In this document: positions 1 through 12,059 of the stretch, piece after piece
Layout: each line of letters opens with the position of its first letter
How positions within the stretch are numbered: the first letter of the stretch is position 1
NCBI RefSeq assembly: GCF_002078875.1
Contig: NC_034409.1
Location: 17,755,726-17,819,725 of the forward strand
Source of the DNA: Numida meleagris
Lineage: Eukaryota; Chordata; Aves; Galliformes; Numididae
DNA length: 64,000 nt
Direction: 5' to 3'
Notes under the pieces: generated by a model
The model's database searches: none
Told to the model about the DNA's origin: nothing
The model's input: only the letters and a program-made list of their open reading frames with translations
Made by a program: the position numbers and the translations under genes

Positions 1-576
1 GGTCCTCCTCTTACTGTTAATATATTTGTAAAAGAGTTTCTTGTTCTCTTTAATCCCAGCAGCCAAGCTTAATTCGAGCTGGGCCTTTGCCTTTCTAATT
101 TTCTCCCTGCACATCCTGGCAACCTCTTTGTACTCTCCCTGAGTTACCTGTCCTGTCTTCCACAGGAGGTAGATTCTCTTTTTCTCCTGAAGCCTCAGGA
201 AAAGCTCCCTGTTCATCCACGCCGGTCTCCTTCCCCACCGGCTCATCTTGCGGCTCAGGGGGACAGCCTGTTCCTGCGCCTTCAGGACTTCCTTCTTGAG
301 GAGCAACCAGGCTTCCTGGACCCCTTTACCCTCCAGGACCAAATCCCAAGGGACCCTTCCTACCAGCCTCCTGAACAATTCAAAGTCTGCCCTCCAAAAG
401 TCCAAGGTCGCCATTTTGCTGTCCCCTCTCCTGGTTCCACCAAGAATCGAGAACTCTACCATTTCATGGTCGCTATGTGCAAGGCAGCCCCCAACTTCCA
501 CATCCCCCACCAGACCTTCCCTGTTTGTAAACAGCAGGTCTAGCAGGGCACCTCCCCTGGTAGGTTCTCTCACCAT
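1..576 (-). CDS. CR1 ORF2 fragment (endonuclease end to RT start), open reading frame, partial
   Basis: Reading the minus strand from 576 down to 1 gives 192 codons without a stop. Seen in order: an REPTRGGALLDLLFTNREG block, then VGDVEVGGCLAHSDHEMVEF. The SDH of that block is the conserved catalytic aspartate-histidine pair of AP-like (EEP) endonucleases. After it come a tryptophan and arginine-rich linker (RRPAWMN), a basic helical part (YKEVARMCREKIRKAKAQLE) and a KLFYKYI segment before the reverse transcriptase fingers. In CR1 this protein nicks the target and primes reverse transcription of the element's RNA. The fragment has neither the N-terminal catalytic residues nor the RT active site here, and its true start is lost by 5' truncation. 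An open frame of this length suggests a fairly recent insertion. It is not a host gene. Confidence 0.85.
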   Translation of the reverse strand, partial: MVREPTRGGALLDLLFTNREGLVGDVEVGGCLAHSDHEMVEFSILGGTRRGDSKMATLDFWRADFELFRRLVGRVPWDLVLEGKGVQEAWLLLKKEVLKAQEQAVPLSRKMSRWGRRPAWMNRELFLRLQEKKRIYLLWKTGQVTQGEYKEVARMCREKIRKAKAQLELSLAAGIKENKKLFYKYINSKRRT

Positions 577-578
577 AT
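1..578 (-). mobile_element. CR1 LINE fragment, ORF2 part, continues off left edge
   Basis: On the minus strand the sequence encodes the end of the CR1 endonuclease domain and the start of the reverse transcriptase region. CR1 similarity stops near 578, where ordinary AT-rich DNA begins, so this copy is 5'-truncated, as is typical of CR1. Its 3' part lies outside the window. It differs clearly from the copy at 8-12 kb and probably belongs to another CR1 subfamily. Confidence 0.92.
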
Positions 579-3500
579 TGTTTTTTATATTGTTTCCTTA
601 CCACAACAGAAAATGTTTTCAACCGTATTCCGTACTTAGTGCTATTTAACCTCTATGAGAACAGAGCAGTGCTCAGGAGGCTCCACTTACTTATTGTACA
701 GTAAATCACTATCCATCATAGCAAACTCAAAAATATACAGTGGAGGATCACTTGAGGAAACGTTTTGGAAAGTCAGCATCATTTGTGTTACTAAATAAAA
801 AACAAAATACGTCCTGTTTCATACAGTTTACCATAAATACAGTGGAAGATAGCAAAGACTGCCTGCAGTTATGAAGAAATTCTCCAACACTTACGAGAAT
901 CTTCTCTGTGATTTGTTTTTCAGTTTTAAAAATTTTAGAGCTTTTCATCATCCCTCTGGTCTTCAGTCATACATTCATGAATCATAATTTTTTCACATGT
1001 AAACATCCTATGTAGTCTTCAGCCTCTTATCTGCTGTTTTTCACTTAAACTATTGATATCATCCGTTTTGGGGACCTTTTAAAAGAAAAGGCTACTGGGA
1101 ATTTGCTGGAATTAAAAACATTAATTTTACTCTTTCTAAGGCAGGTTTTTTTCTGAACACCTAATTGATCATCATCTTTTCAAAAAGTAAGGATACAACA
1201 ATATTTAAAGCCACATGTGTCATCTCTACCACTTTTTACAGAAAATAGTTTAGTGAATCATCAGCAGATGTTTATAAATCAGACTACACAGTAAAATGAT
1301 ATAAGGATAGCTACTGATATTTCCTAGTGCCTAGAGAATGCTTTCTTATTCTTTGGTCACACATGCATGGGGGAAAATTTTTGAAAGCAAATAAACAAAA
1401 CTGGTCATTCTGTAAAGTTAGCTTCTGTTTCTGGTCATTTGTCAGTGGGAATTTAGAGAGATACTGTTGAATTTCCAGATGTTGTTTAAGTGTCATCTCC
1501 AGGATGAGTGTGCATTAACCCACACAGTAAAAATGTCATGCTGAACTATTATGCTTGTCCAGTTCTGAATCCAGTCTGCAATTATCAATTATTATACTTA
1601 TCACACATAGGAGTACACAGACTCAGAAGAGCTGAAGTGCAATCTAACCCAGTAGTCTGCTCTAAATCCTAACTGAAAAATTACCATCATGTTGTAGTCT
1701 CCCAAACTCCAGCGTAAATCTTAGTGACTGCATATGAAACACTCCACTGTGTGTAAAGGAAAATGTTCCTATTCATTGTAAGGCACTGTGCACATTTTCT
1801 ACATGGGGACATCAAAGGAACTAAGTGAAGCATAGTAATTTTTTGTATAAATAGTATGTACCAAAGCCTTGTTAATGCCAGTCACTGAAGTATTTCCAAG
1901 GATCATTTCCTTTGACACTGCCTGTTGGCGCTTGGTCCCGTTACAGAATTCCCTCAGTCAGTGTGGCATCAGAATAGCAAGTCTTCTGAATAGCAAGTTC
2001 TTAGAATAGCAAATTTTCTTTATTGTGTTTTACACACATCTTATATATCCTTCACTCATAAGCAGTAAATTCACTCACGGTTAATTATCCTTAAGTTCTT
2101 CACAACAAAATAGATAACAAACAAAGGGTTGCTTAACTGTCCCAGAAGTGACCACATTAGCTATGCATACTAAAGAGTATTCTGTTTACACCTTAGCCCT
2201 GTCTCCAGACTCCGGAGGCTGCATAGAGATAAGATCTACCAGAGTCTGTTGGGCTCTTTGCTGTTAAATCTCCCCCCACAACTGCCATCCAAGAAAGTAT
2301 GCGATATGTCACTTTTCTTTGTAGGAGAAAGTTAAAATATAAAGTTTAAATTTCTTCTTTTCTACAGATGTCGAAAATTCTAATCACAACATCTTTGGTT
2401 CAAGGTAATATTTCTGAATGAAACTTATTTGTGGGGCATTCCCAAAGTATAAACTGCATGAAAACATTGAGTAATGTATGTGCCACCTCCAGAATAGTCT
2501 CTTTATGAAGATCCTTATATCCCTTAACAGAGTGAGGTTGACAGTTTTCATACTTCCATTTACTCCTTTTAAAGTATTGCCTACAGAATGGCAATAAATG
2601 AAATGGAGTTTTAGTGTTCATCCATTCCAGAGAACACAAGGTTAATAATAAAGTTAATCAGGCAAGTGTTTATTATTATAAAAATTGCTACGAGACTGAA
2701 AACTTTTACTGAATAGGATTCTGTACAAGTTATTTAGAACTACCCCTAGAGAAGACCAAGTCTTTAGTTGTGCCATACAATGATAGTTGGGCACATACTT
2801 TTTCTCAAAAATCTTAATGATGAACCTTTGTCCAAAACTTAAATCTTCTAGTCAGACTCTACATCTTCATGATAAAAAATGTGAGAGATTTGGTTGTAAC
2901 CAATGACTAAGCATGCACTTGTTGCTGTACAGCAATAAAATAGATCCTTCATCATTCTTAATATCATCAAATTATAGTTAAATGTACTATAGGTAATATC
3001 CCAGTGTTAATGAACTTCCTCAGAAGTGAAGAAAATTAAATTTTTTTCAAGACTCAGGGACAGAGAGTAGACGTATAGAAAGTATGAAGAATGAGCATGT
3101 CCAAAAATTGCAGAAAACGTATTCAGGGAAGGACATACAATCCAGTTTTCCTTCAATTTACTCTTTGCTGGCTAATAAGAAGGAAGACATGAGCCCTGCT
3201 GTCAGCCATGGAGACAGGCGTGTATTGAGGAAAGCTTGACTGTGTCAGCATAACCTCACACACCAGAATTGAGCTCAGGTTAAAAGAGAGCTTGGTTTGT
3301 AGGTCCCAGTTGTGCTTAGATGTGAGTTAAGATACCTGCCCTCTTACCCTTCAGATCAATTGGGCTACAGATAAGCAAAGCAGTTTTTGGTGCCTGCAAA
3401 AATATGATGTCTTGTGGAATTGCTGGAAACTGAGTATGTGTTCTGAGTGATATTTCTAAATTCTCTGTATAACTGGGATAAAATAAATGTATATAATGAT

Positions 3501-4386
3501 GATTATCTGCCTAGGTTCTAGCTCTATTGTGTTTTATTCAATCATTTGTGTTTTATTTCAGTTATCAAACTCTACATCTGGCAAAGTGCTATCAACGCCA
3601 AAGACTTCTGAAGAACATTTTACCTTCAGACTTTCTTTCATATTTTGAGACTGATGATACTCCTAATTTTACAGGCTTTGGTATTTCATGATGCAGTACT
3701 GCAATGGAAAATAATTTCTGTCTAATATCTGGATTAATTCTTCTGAGGGAAGAATTAATTTGCCCAGCATGTAGACAGGTGTCTATTTTTTAGTTGGAAG
3801 TAGAAAAAAATACTAATGAAATAAGCAAAACATTAGAAAGCTATTGTGTTGAGGGCTAAACTGAAATAGAAGACCATCTGGATTTTTTTTTGTTTCAGTA
3901 TAAATAGGTGATTGGGTGATGTCTTTCTATCAAACCAAGTTAAAGCTGGCAGCAAAATTGCTTTCTGTGAGATAGCTGCAGGTATCCGCCAGGAACCACA
4001 AACCAACATAGACGTTTATTTTTTTTGTTTAATGGCATTAAATAAATATATATTAGTTTTAGGTCAAGAACTGTTTTCTGCTATTATTCATTTTTAGGGA
4101 TGATCTTCAACAGTATGAGGTTCACTCTGGAAAGAAATCTGAAATATTTTCAGCCATTATTTACTCAGTTACCATGTTTGATTACAGAAAGTATAAAAAA
4201 CTAAAAAGATTTTAATTCAACAATATAAGCTTTTTAAAAATGCAGGTTTTTGGTATTTTTTTTAATTTTTCATTTAAAATACTCTTAAATTTTATTTGAA
4301 AATACTACAAAAGTTTGTAACTTATTCTAAATATTTCTTTTTTTACTCATTTTAGTTAAACATTAATTAATTTTATCATTATCAGT
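579..4386. other. AT-rich unique sequence, no gene seen
   Basis: No exon-like open frame, RNA gene or recognisable repeat stands out, apart from a small three-copy tandem at 1971-2012. ORFs here are short and have no family resemblance. Confidence 0.6.
1971..2012. repeat. Short tandem repeat, three copies of a GAATAGCAA unit
   Basis: Three imperfect copies of a roughly 15-bp unit with the core GAATAGCAA lie head to tail. Spacing is slightly irregular, as expected of a small slippage-derived minisatellite. Confidence 0.75.
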
Positions 4387-4480
4387 TCTAGCTGTGCTGT
4401 CCCTGCTCATTGCAGGGGAGTTGGACTAGATGGCCCTCAAAGGTCCCTTCCAATTCTAAGGACTCTATGATTCTATGATT
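4387..4480 (+). mobile_element. CR1 LINE 3' tail fragment
   Basis: It contains the CR1 3' UTR pattern GGAGTTGGACTAGATGGCC followed by GGTCCCTTCCAATTC, and ends in the CTATGATTCTATGATT repeat. Only about 94 bp of the 3' end remains, a typical heavily 5'-truncated plus-strand insertion. Confidence 0.92.
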
Positions 4481-4985
4481 ATAGAAAAAAAAAGCATAAA
4501 AAAGCTTTTATCCATGGATTCATTATGAATTAGGAAAATTATTCCCAGAATTACTAATCTGCCATAGTTTAACTAATTCCAGTTATTATTATATGTAACA
4601 AAATATCACTGCTGATCTAAACTTATCACATATTCTACAACATGAGCCATATTTGCTTTCTAGTGTGGCTAGTATTTCTTTCAAAGTTAATCATGAATTA
4701 AATATTGTATCCTTTTCTGGTTTCCAGAAAAAATTATTAGTTTTAGGGACTATGGTGAAAACTCCAATGTTCAAAATCATTATCTAAAACCATGCATCAA
4801 TTTCAAAACTGCTACATCTTGAGATCCAAATCTGTATATAGTGATCAGGAGATGCAATATATGGCACTCAAAGAAAATACTCGCTAACTTTCATTCATCT
4901 ATTGCTGCGTCTATTTGTTTGTTCACTATGTTATAAAGTTTTCTCCTTCATTTACAGCAGAACTTCATGAGTTAATGAGCTGAAA
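4481..4985. other. AT-rich sequence, nothing recognised
   Basis: Unique-looking sequence between the CR1 tail and the LTR. No feature is supported. Confidence 0.5.
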
Positions 4986-5524
4986 GGGTCTGTCAACGGT
5001 TTACGGGTGTTAGGCCCGATTTCTGTGACAAAGGGGACGGGGGACCCAAGGGCCCACGTCCCGGGAAAAGGGGAAAGGGGAAAAGGGTAGGGAGATGGCC
5101 CTGAGAGCAAAGAACAGCGGCAACAATCTGAGGAGAAACAAACTAATTTACTAAATAAAATATCGGAATGCAAAACAACACACTATAATACAATATAATT
5201 ACAATTTAAGCTGATAAATCCAACACAGAGAGAGAGAATGTCCCAAAATCAAGGTAGGCCTTACTCTACTACCGACAATAAGACGGCTGGAGAGCGAGGT
5301 GCTGCCAAGACGAGAGATGGCGGAAAAAGGGACGAGGTCTCGTGATCTGCAAGTTTTTATACTGCGAGCTTTTATCTTTTCCCTCCGGCTGGAAATGGTA
5401 ACAGAGGAGCAAAGTGTCGTGGGGACTGTAGTAGTCCTTCTCTTCTGAGGAACAGGTACATTCACTACATGATGTTATGATGTGGAGTACCAATAACCGA
5501 AAATCATAAAACCATGACAGGGTC
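4986..5524 (-). mobile_element. Solo LTR of an endogenous retrovirus with 5-bp target duplication
   Basis: The LTR spans 4991-5519 (529 bp). On the minus strand it begins TGTCATGG and ends GTTGACA, the standard TG...CA ends. A perfect 5-bp direct repeat GGGTC lies at 4986-4990 and 5520-5524, the expected target-site duplication. It is followed by no internal retroviral genes, so it is a solo LTR left by recombination. It is more GC- and CpG-rich than its surroundings. A second copy of the family is at 33675-34224. A 5-bp duplication fits an ERVL-like or similar group, but the family name is not certain. Confidence 0.9.
5355..5361 (-). promoter_or_regulatory. TATA box of the LTR promoter
   Basis: TATAAAA on the minus strand within the 4991-5519 LTR, correctly oriented for U3-driven transcription. 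The sister LTR at 33.7 kb has lost this box through a small deletion. Confidence 0.55.
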
Positions 5525-8022
5525 CAACATATGTACATTGCACTGAAAGGCAGGTAGGAAACAAACAAATAAACAAATGAACACACAAAAGTTTGGCAAG
5601 CATTTCCAGTATTGGTTCAAATACATTTGCTGCCCTATGAAAAAGAAAAATGGATTCAATACATAGCTCACAGTCACAAATATTCATCATACTTCCTTTC
5701 CTATCTGGAAAAGCATCAATTAATCAGGTAACGATTCATAGAAGTACTTCTTTTCCTCCTCACTTTCCATTCAAATTCGTTCTATATTTGAATTCTTTTT
5801 CATACTACCTTTAAAATATTTTTGCCTCCATATTAAATGGAAATATGATTTTTTATGAACAAAGAAATAATAAATATGATTATTGTTATGATCTGTGTAA
5901 GAAGGAGGAATGAGGGAGGGAGAATGGAAAAACTGTGAGTTAAAATTATATTGTCATGATTAAAATATGCTTGACTGTCAGATCTGAACAATATGAGACC
6001 CTATAAATAGTTACATGAATTCTCTTCCTCCTTGTGCAGTACTCAGTAGACAGTTAAGTAGATGGAGGTACTGCATTGAAAAAAAAAATAATTATCTGTC
6101 ATATATTCCTGTTCAGAGCTTCATCAAGAAATGATCATTTAATGGTGTTAACATTTTGGTCATTAAACTGTAAAAAAAAGATCCACAAATCTGCATGTAG
6201 GCTCTCAGAAGATAGCTCCATAACAATGTTGTTCTGTCATTTTAACAAAAATGAAGCACTGATTGATACAAAAAAAGGAAACAGGACATGTTTCTTTGAT
6301 TTTTTATACCTTATTTATCAATTTTTTCTCTCTTTCCATCACAGATAAGTGTTGCAAAACCTGTAGAGCATTATTTTCTACATGTATAAATGAGAATCTA
6401 AATTAATTAATAATCTTATCAATTATATAAATTGAGAATTAAATAATATTAAGGGATTGGGGCTTCCATGTAGTGACTGAAATGGAAATTTGTCTAGATG
6501 TAACTGTAACTGCTGTTATAACTTCTAATAATATTTTCTTCAAAAGAAAATGCTAGTATGCCAACGATGCCAATATGCATAAAAATACAATATGATATAA
6601 CATTGTAGTGGCTTCTTAAGATGTTCAGATAGTTTTAATATATATGATATTTTTTGTTTATGTATGTTTAAATACATTTATAAAATCAGTGCCAATGAAA
6701 ACATATGTGTGCATGCATATATATTTGTATGTATGTATATCTGTATATTTGTATAGACATATGTATATACACAAGTATTTTGAAACAAACCAATGTATGT
6801 GATGGGACGCTGAAAAATTATAAGTCGATCTTTATTTGAGGTGAGCAAGTACAGAGACAGTACAGCTTCTCCAATGTAAAAAAAACCTAAGCTTTTAAAA
6901 CACTAAAACACTCAACTAGATCTATATAAACCTTTAAATAGAAAATACATATCTATTGAAACAAATTCAATGGAAACTTGGAAATAAATATTCCTTGTGG
7001 CTGATGTGTCTCTTCTGTATTATTGTTTCCATCTAGTCATTTTTTCTGATCCAACACTTTCCTGTTGATGTTGATGTTGTGGTCCTTCTGTACAAAATTC
7101 CTTCCTTTCCACCGTTTCAACAAGAACTTCAATCTGCTCCTCTCTATGCAGGTACATTTCTGGTTCCTGGCTTTGATCCTGCCTAGCCCACCTTACTTTT
7201 TTGAAAGGTTTTCAATTGTGAGGAAGTCTATCTCACTTTCTTTAGTGGCTTGAACTGAGAACAGGGCCACTATGCAGGCTTATGTCTTGCTGATCAGCCT
7301 CACATTTTTTCTAAAGTGTTGCCATAGGCAAAAAACCCATGGATAAGGAAATCAATCAGATTCACTATTTATCACAGCACTATTCTTCTAGTTATCTACC
7401 TATCTATGTGTGCACATGCACTCTGATGTAAGATTCCAAATATATATAATGGTTTCTTCAGTGGAAAATAGTACAAAAAGTAATCTAGAATAATTTCTAC
7501 ATTTCTAAATATGTACATATACACACTTTATGATTAATATAAGCATCTATTTAAAATGATGTGCCTGTCATATGATAATATAATTATTATTTAGAGCATA
7601 TTATAAATAAGTTTATAACATATTAGAAACAATGTATTTGAATAGATGTCATGGGTTAATTTTACTGTCCCTGCTTACAAAATGTGAAAGATGTACTTTT
7701 TTTTTCCAGAGACAATCTTAGTGACCTCTAGCTGAGACAAGGTAAGGAATCAACAACCTCCTGGTCTAGGCCATGGACGAGAATTTGTGTGGAAAGCCTA
7801 AGTGAGGAGCTGGTAGTGTGTACTGAATTGCTGTCTGTATGTTTGCTCTGTCTGCTTTCTAGATCATCATCTCCTCTGTTTCAAGATGACTGAGGTTACA
7901 GAAAATATTTTCACTGTGTATTCACTCTAGTTACTAAATGGTCCTTTATTTTGTTGACCAAGAGATTTTAGATTTTGACAGGGTCAAATCTGTTTTTTAA
8001 CGTCACAGATATCTATTAAATG
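5525..8022. other. AT-rich unique sequence, no gene seen
   Basis: Mostly unclassified AT-rich DNA. A TA/TG-rich stretch at about 6700-6775 (GTATGTATGTATAT-like) is low complexity. No coding or RNA feature is supported. Confidence 0.55.
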
Positions 8023-8135
8023 ATCATAGAATCATAGAATCATAGAATAATAGAATCATAGAATGGCCTGGGTTAAAAATGACGATAATGATCATCTAGT
8101 TTCAACCCCCCTCCTGAGTACAGGGTCACCAACCA

Positions 8136-11044
8136 CTAGACCAGGCTGCCCAGAGCCACATCCAGCCTGGTCTTGAATGCCTCCAGGGATGAGGCATCCA
8201 CAGCCTCCTTGGGCAACCTGTTCCAATGCGTCACCACCCTCTGTGTGAAAAACTTCCTCCTGACATCTAACCTAAATCACCCTTGTCTTAGTTTAAAACC
8301 ATTCCCCCTTGTCCTATCACTATCCACACATGTAAACAGTTGTACCCCCTCCTGTTTATACTCTCCCTTCAAGTACTGGAAGGCCACAATGAGGTCTCCT
8401 CGGAGCCTTCTCTTCTCCAAACTAAACAAGCCCAGTTCCCTCAACCTTTCCTCATAGGAGAGGTGCTCCAGCCCTCTGATCATCTTAGTGGCATTCCTCT
8501 GAACTTGCTCCAAGAGCTCCATGTCTTTCTTGTGCTGGGGGCCCCAGGCCTGGACGCAGTACTCCAGATGGGGCCTCACAAGAGCTGAGTATTGGGGGAC
8601 CACCACCTCCCTCTCCCTGCTGGTCACTCCTCTTTTAGTGCAGCCCAGAACATAGTTGGCCTTCCGGGCTGCAAGTGCGCACACTGCTGTCTCATGTCCA
8701 GATTCTTGTCCACTAGGAGCCCCAAGTCCTTCTCTGCAGGGCTACTTTCAAGGAGATATTCCCCTGTCTGTATAAATACCTGGGGTTGCCCTGGCCCAAG
8801 TGCAGCACCTTGCATTTGGCCTTGTTGAACCTCATTCGGTTCTTGTGCGCCCAATTCTCTAGCCTGTCCAGGTTCCTCTGAATGGCTTCCCTTCCTTCCA
8901 GTGTATCGACTGCACCTCTCAGCTTGGTGTCATCTGCAAACTTGCTGAGGGTACACTCCATGGCATCATCTTTGTCATTGATGAAGATGTTGAAGAGCAC
9001 CAGTCCCAAGATTGACTCCTGAGGGACACCACTTGTGACTGGCCTCCACCCTGACATAGAACCATTAATCACATTAATTGGTTGGCGTTCAGCCAACCAA
9101 TTCTTAATCCACCAAACAGTCCATACTTCAAATCCATACCTCTCCAATTTAGAGAGAAGGATGTGATGAGGGACCACGTCAAAGCCTTTTCAGAAGTCCA
9201 GTTAGATGACATCCGTTGCCCTTCTCCCATCCACCAATGCCGTCACTCCATCATAGAAGGCCACCAGATCGGTCAGGCAAGATCTACCCTTGGTGAAGCC
9301 ATGCTGGCTGTCTCAGATCACCTCTTTGTCTCGTATGTGCCTTAACATAGCTTCTAGGAGGATCTGCTCCATGATCTTCCAGGCACAGAGGTGAGGCTCA
9401 TCAGCCTGTAGTTCCCTGGGTCATCCTTTCTCCCTTTCTTAAAAATGGGAGTAATGTTTCCCTTTTTCCATTCACCGGGGACTTCACCAAACAGCCATGA
9501 TTTTCAAATGCGATGGAGAGCGGCTCGGCAACCACATCAGCCATCTCTCTCAGAACCCTGGGACAGGTATCATCTGGTGCCATGGACTTATATACATTCA
9601 ATTGCATGAGGAAGTCTCGGACTTGTTCCACTGTTACAGTGGGATGGAATCTGCTCCCCACACCCTCACCTAGATGTTCAGGTTCCTGGCAGACATGAGA
9701 AGCCTGACCACCAGAGAAGACTGAGGCAAAGAACTCATTGAATACCTCAGCTTTTTCTATGTCTGAGGAAGCCAGCTCTCCATTACCTTTTATCAGAGGG
9801 GGAACACTCTCCTCAGCCTGTCTCCTCCTGCCTATGTACCTGTAGAACCCCTTCTTGTTATCTTTCACTCCTCTCACCAAGTTCAGCTCCATCTGTGCCT
9901 TGGCTTTCCTAATCCTATCTCTACACATGTGGACAACAGCCCTGTATTCCTCGCAGGCTACACAACCCTGCTTCCACTTCCTGTACATTTCCCTCTTTTC
10001 CCTCAGTTGAAGCTGCAGGTCTTTGCTCAACCACGTCAGTCACCTGCCTCCCCTACTCAACTTCTGCTGGGGGATGGAGAGCCGTTGTGCTCTCAGAAGA
10101 GTGTTCTTAAAGAGCTGCCAGCTCTGCTCTGTACCCATGCCCATAAAGACAGTTCCCAAGGGATTCCATCCAGCAATTCCTTGAGCAGCCAGAAGTTTGC
10201 TCTCCTTAAGTTCAGGGTCCTGACTCTGCTTTTTGCCAGGCCTGCATTCTTCAAGATCACAAACTCCACCAGGGCATGGTCACTACAGCCTAGGCTGCCT
10301 CCAATCTTAACCTCTCTAATGCTTTCCTCCACACTGGTGAGCACCAGGTCCAGTAAGGCTTCACCTCGGGTCGGTCCATCTAATACCTGGACAAGGAAGT
10401 TATCCTCAACAGACTTCAGGAATCTGCTGGACTGTCTGCCACCCACCTTGCAGCTATCCCAGCAGATATCCGGGTGGTTGAAATCCCCCATCAGGACAAG
10501 AGCCTGCAAGCATGACACTTCCTGCAGCTGAAGCAAGACGGCCTCATCAACTAGCTCCCCTTGATCAGGTGGCCTATAGCAGATGCCAACCACTAGATGC
10601 CCTTTACTGGACCAATCCTTGATTTTAACCCACAAGCTCTCAACCAGATCATGGCTGTTTCTCAGACACAGCTCTTCGCAATCTATCCACTTCCTACGTA
10701 GAGGGCAACTCCCCCACTCCTCCTACCCTGTCTATCCCTTCTGAAGAGGCTGTAGCCCTCAATCAGAGTATTCCAATCATGGGATTCGTCCCACCATGTT
10801 TCCGTGATAGCAATTAGGTCATACTTTCCAAATTATGCCACAGTTTCTTACTCCTCCTGTTTATTTCCTATGCTGTGTGCCTTGGTATAGAGGCACTTCA
10901 GCTGGGCTATTGGCCTTGTTGTCTTCTTGGAGGAGCCCTCCCTAATACCTCCAGTAAAAGTCTGGGGTTTTCCCCTACTGCCTCCCAAGGTGACAGCGTT
11001 CCCATGCTCCTCTCTGTCACCCAGTACCCCCCTTCCCCCATCAT
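8136..11044 (-). pseudogene. CR1 ORF2 (endonuclease and reverse transcriptase), broken
   Basis: The protein would nick DNA and copy CR1 RNA at the target. On the minus strand the order is: N-terminal endonuclease (YDLIAITETWWDESHDW near 10.8 kb); GDFNHPDICW and GCSDHALVEF catalytic blocks (10.1-10.6 kb); the linker with ENKKGFY-like and RVLREMADVVAEPLS segments (9.4-10.0 kb); RT motif A near 9.2 kb; GVPQ and the FADDTKL active site (8.7-9.2 kb); and a C-terminal region ending in ALGSLV before a TAG stop at 8136-8138. Motif A carries two stops, at 9202-9204 and 9190-9192, on either side of the LDF residues. Another stop at 8277-8279 interrupts the C-terminus. At least three frameshifts join the visible pieces. 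The start is inferred as an ATG at 11042-11044, just after the ORF1 stop; a shift near 10.95 kb makes this uncertain. Confidence 0.93.
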
Positions 11045-11046
11045 AT

Positions 11047-12059
11047 CTACTTTAAAGCCCTGATAACCAGCCCAGCCAGCTTTCTCCCTAGAATATTTGT
11101 GGCCCTTCTAGCCAGTCACCTCCCATCTGCCGTCAGCATTCCCCCTTTCTCAAGGCTGCATCCCAAGCCGTAGTACTCAAAGCCCTGAGTGTGACACCAT
11201 TCACAAAGCCATTCATTCAGCATGTCTGTTCTTCTCCTTTTGTCTGGATCCCAGTCACCAACTGAGAGGACAGAGGAGAACTTGTGCTCCTGATCCCTTC
11301 AGCAGTCTTCCCAGAGCCCTAAAATCCCTTTTGGTAGCCCAAGAACTTCGTTTACCTACCTCTTCATTTCCAATGTGGAAAACTAGTAAAGGATAATAAT
11401 CAGAGGGCTTGACCAGGCGGGTTATGTTCTAGCAACATCTCTCACCCGGGCTCCAGGCAGACAACACACCTCCCTGTGGGACAGGTCCAAGCAGCAGATT
11501 GGGCCCTCAGTTCCCCTAAGAAGAGAGTCCACTATGATGACAGCCCTTTTTCTCACGACTGATGTTGTAGCAATACAGGGAGCAGTCTGACTAGCTCTGG
11601 GCAACCTCTCCTGCGTGGATGGACCTTCACCCACATCCACATCGCCCTGACCCTCCAGCTCCAGAGCCTCATATCTATTATGTAACAGCACCTGGGAAGG
11701 TGGGACAAGCTGAGAGGCAGTACACTTGCTGCCGCGAACAGGGACTTGTTTCCATCCCTCGCTGTCTCTGAGGTCACCCCCCTCCCATCTGACTGTGAGA
11801 GGGTAGATGATCTCTTGCTGCTCGAACAGCATTCTCCTCCATGCCCTTCCTGTAGGGATGGCAGAGTGCAACTCCACCAATCAATCTCCCTCTCACAATC
11901 CTGGATGCTCCTCAACCTTTCTACTTCTTCCTTGAGCTCCACCACTAGACTGAGCAGCTCATCTACCTGCTTGCACCTCACACAGGTGGAACCCCTGCCA
12001 CCCTCCCACGGCAGCAGCAGGCTCAGGCACTCCCTGCAGCCAGAGACCTGAACAGCCAC
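11047..12059 (-). pseudogene. CR1 ORF1 (zinc-finger-like, coiled coil, SGNH esterase), broken
   Basis: ORF1 of CR1 encodes an RNA-binding and esterase-like protein of the retrotransposition particle. Visible on the minus strand are two CxxC pairs (CREC and CVRC) near the N-terminus, then a heptad-rich segment (VDELLSLVVELKEEVERLR) likely to form a coiled coil, an IDWW motif, a variable linker, and an SGNH/GDSL-hydrolase region. Its first block reads AVIIVDSLLRGTEG, so the glycine normally preceding the Asp-Ser of the GDS motif is absent. The C-terminal part (WDPDKRRRTDMLNEW, GMLTADGR, RRATNILGRKLAGLV) ends at a TAG at 11047-11049. A TGA replaces a Trp codon after TADGR, and there are frameshifts near 11.43 and 11.85 kb. 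The 5' start is a GTG in place of an ATG, so the real start codon is mutated or lies elsewhere. Confidence 0.88.

Noticed and set aside
5199..5690. Overlapping minus-strand ORFs around 5.2-5.7 kb
   Set aside because: They fall in and next to the solo LTR and have no protein family resemblance.
8023..8064. CRISPR-like short repeats
   Set aside because: The 8-bp units are the CR1 3' terminal repeat with no spacers.
8173..8828. Plus-strand ORFs of 78-94 codons
   Set aside because: They are antisense shadows of the CR1 ORF2 C-terminal region, whose real coding strand is minus.
9929..10531. A 200-codon plus-strand ORF
   Set aside because: It lies opposite the CR1 endonuclease coding region, whose minus-strand product has clear motifs; the plus frame has none.
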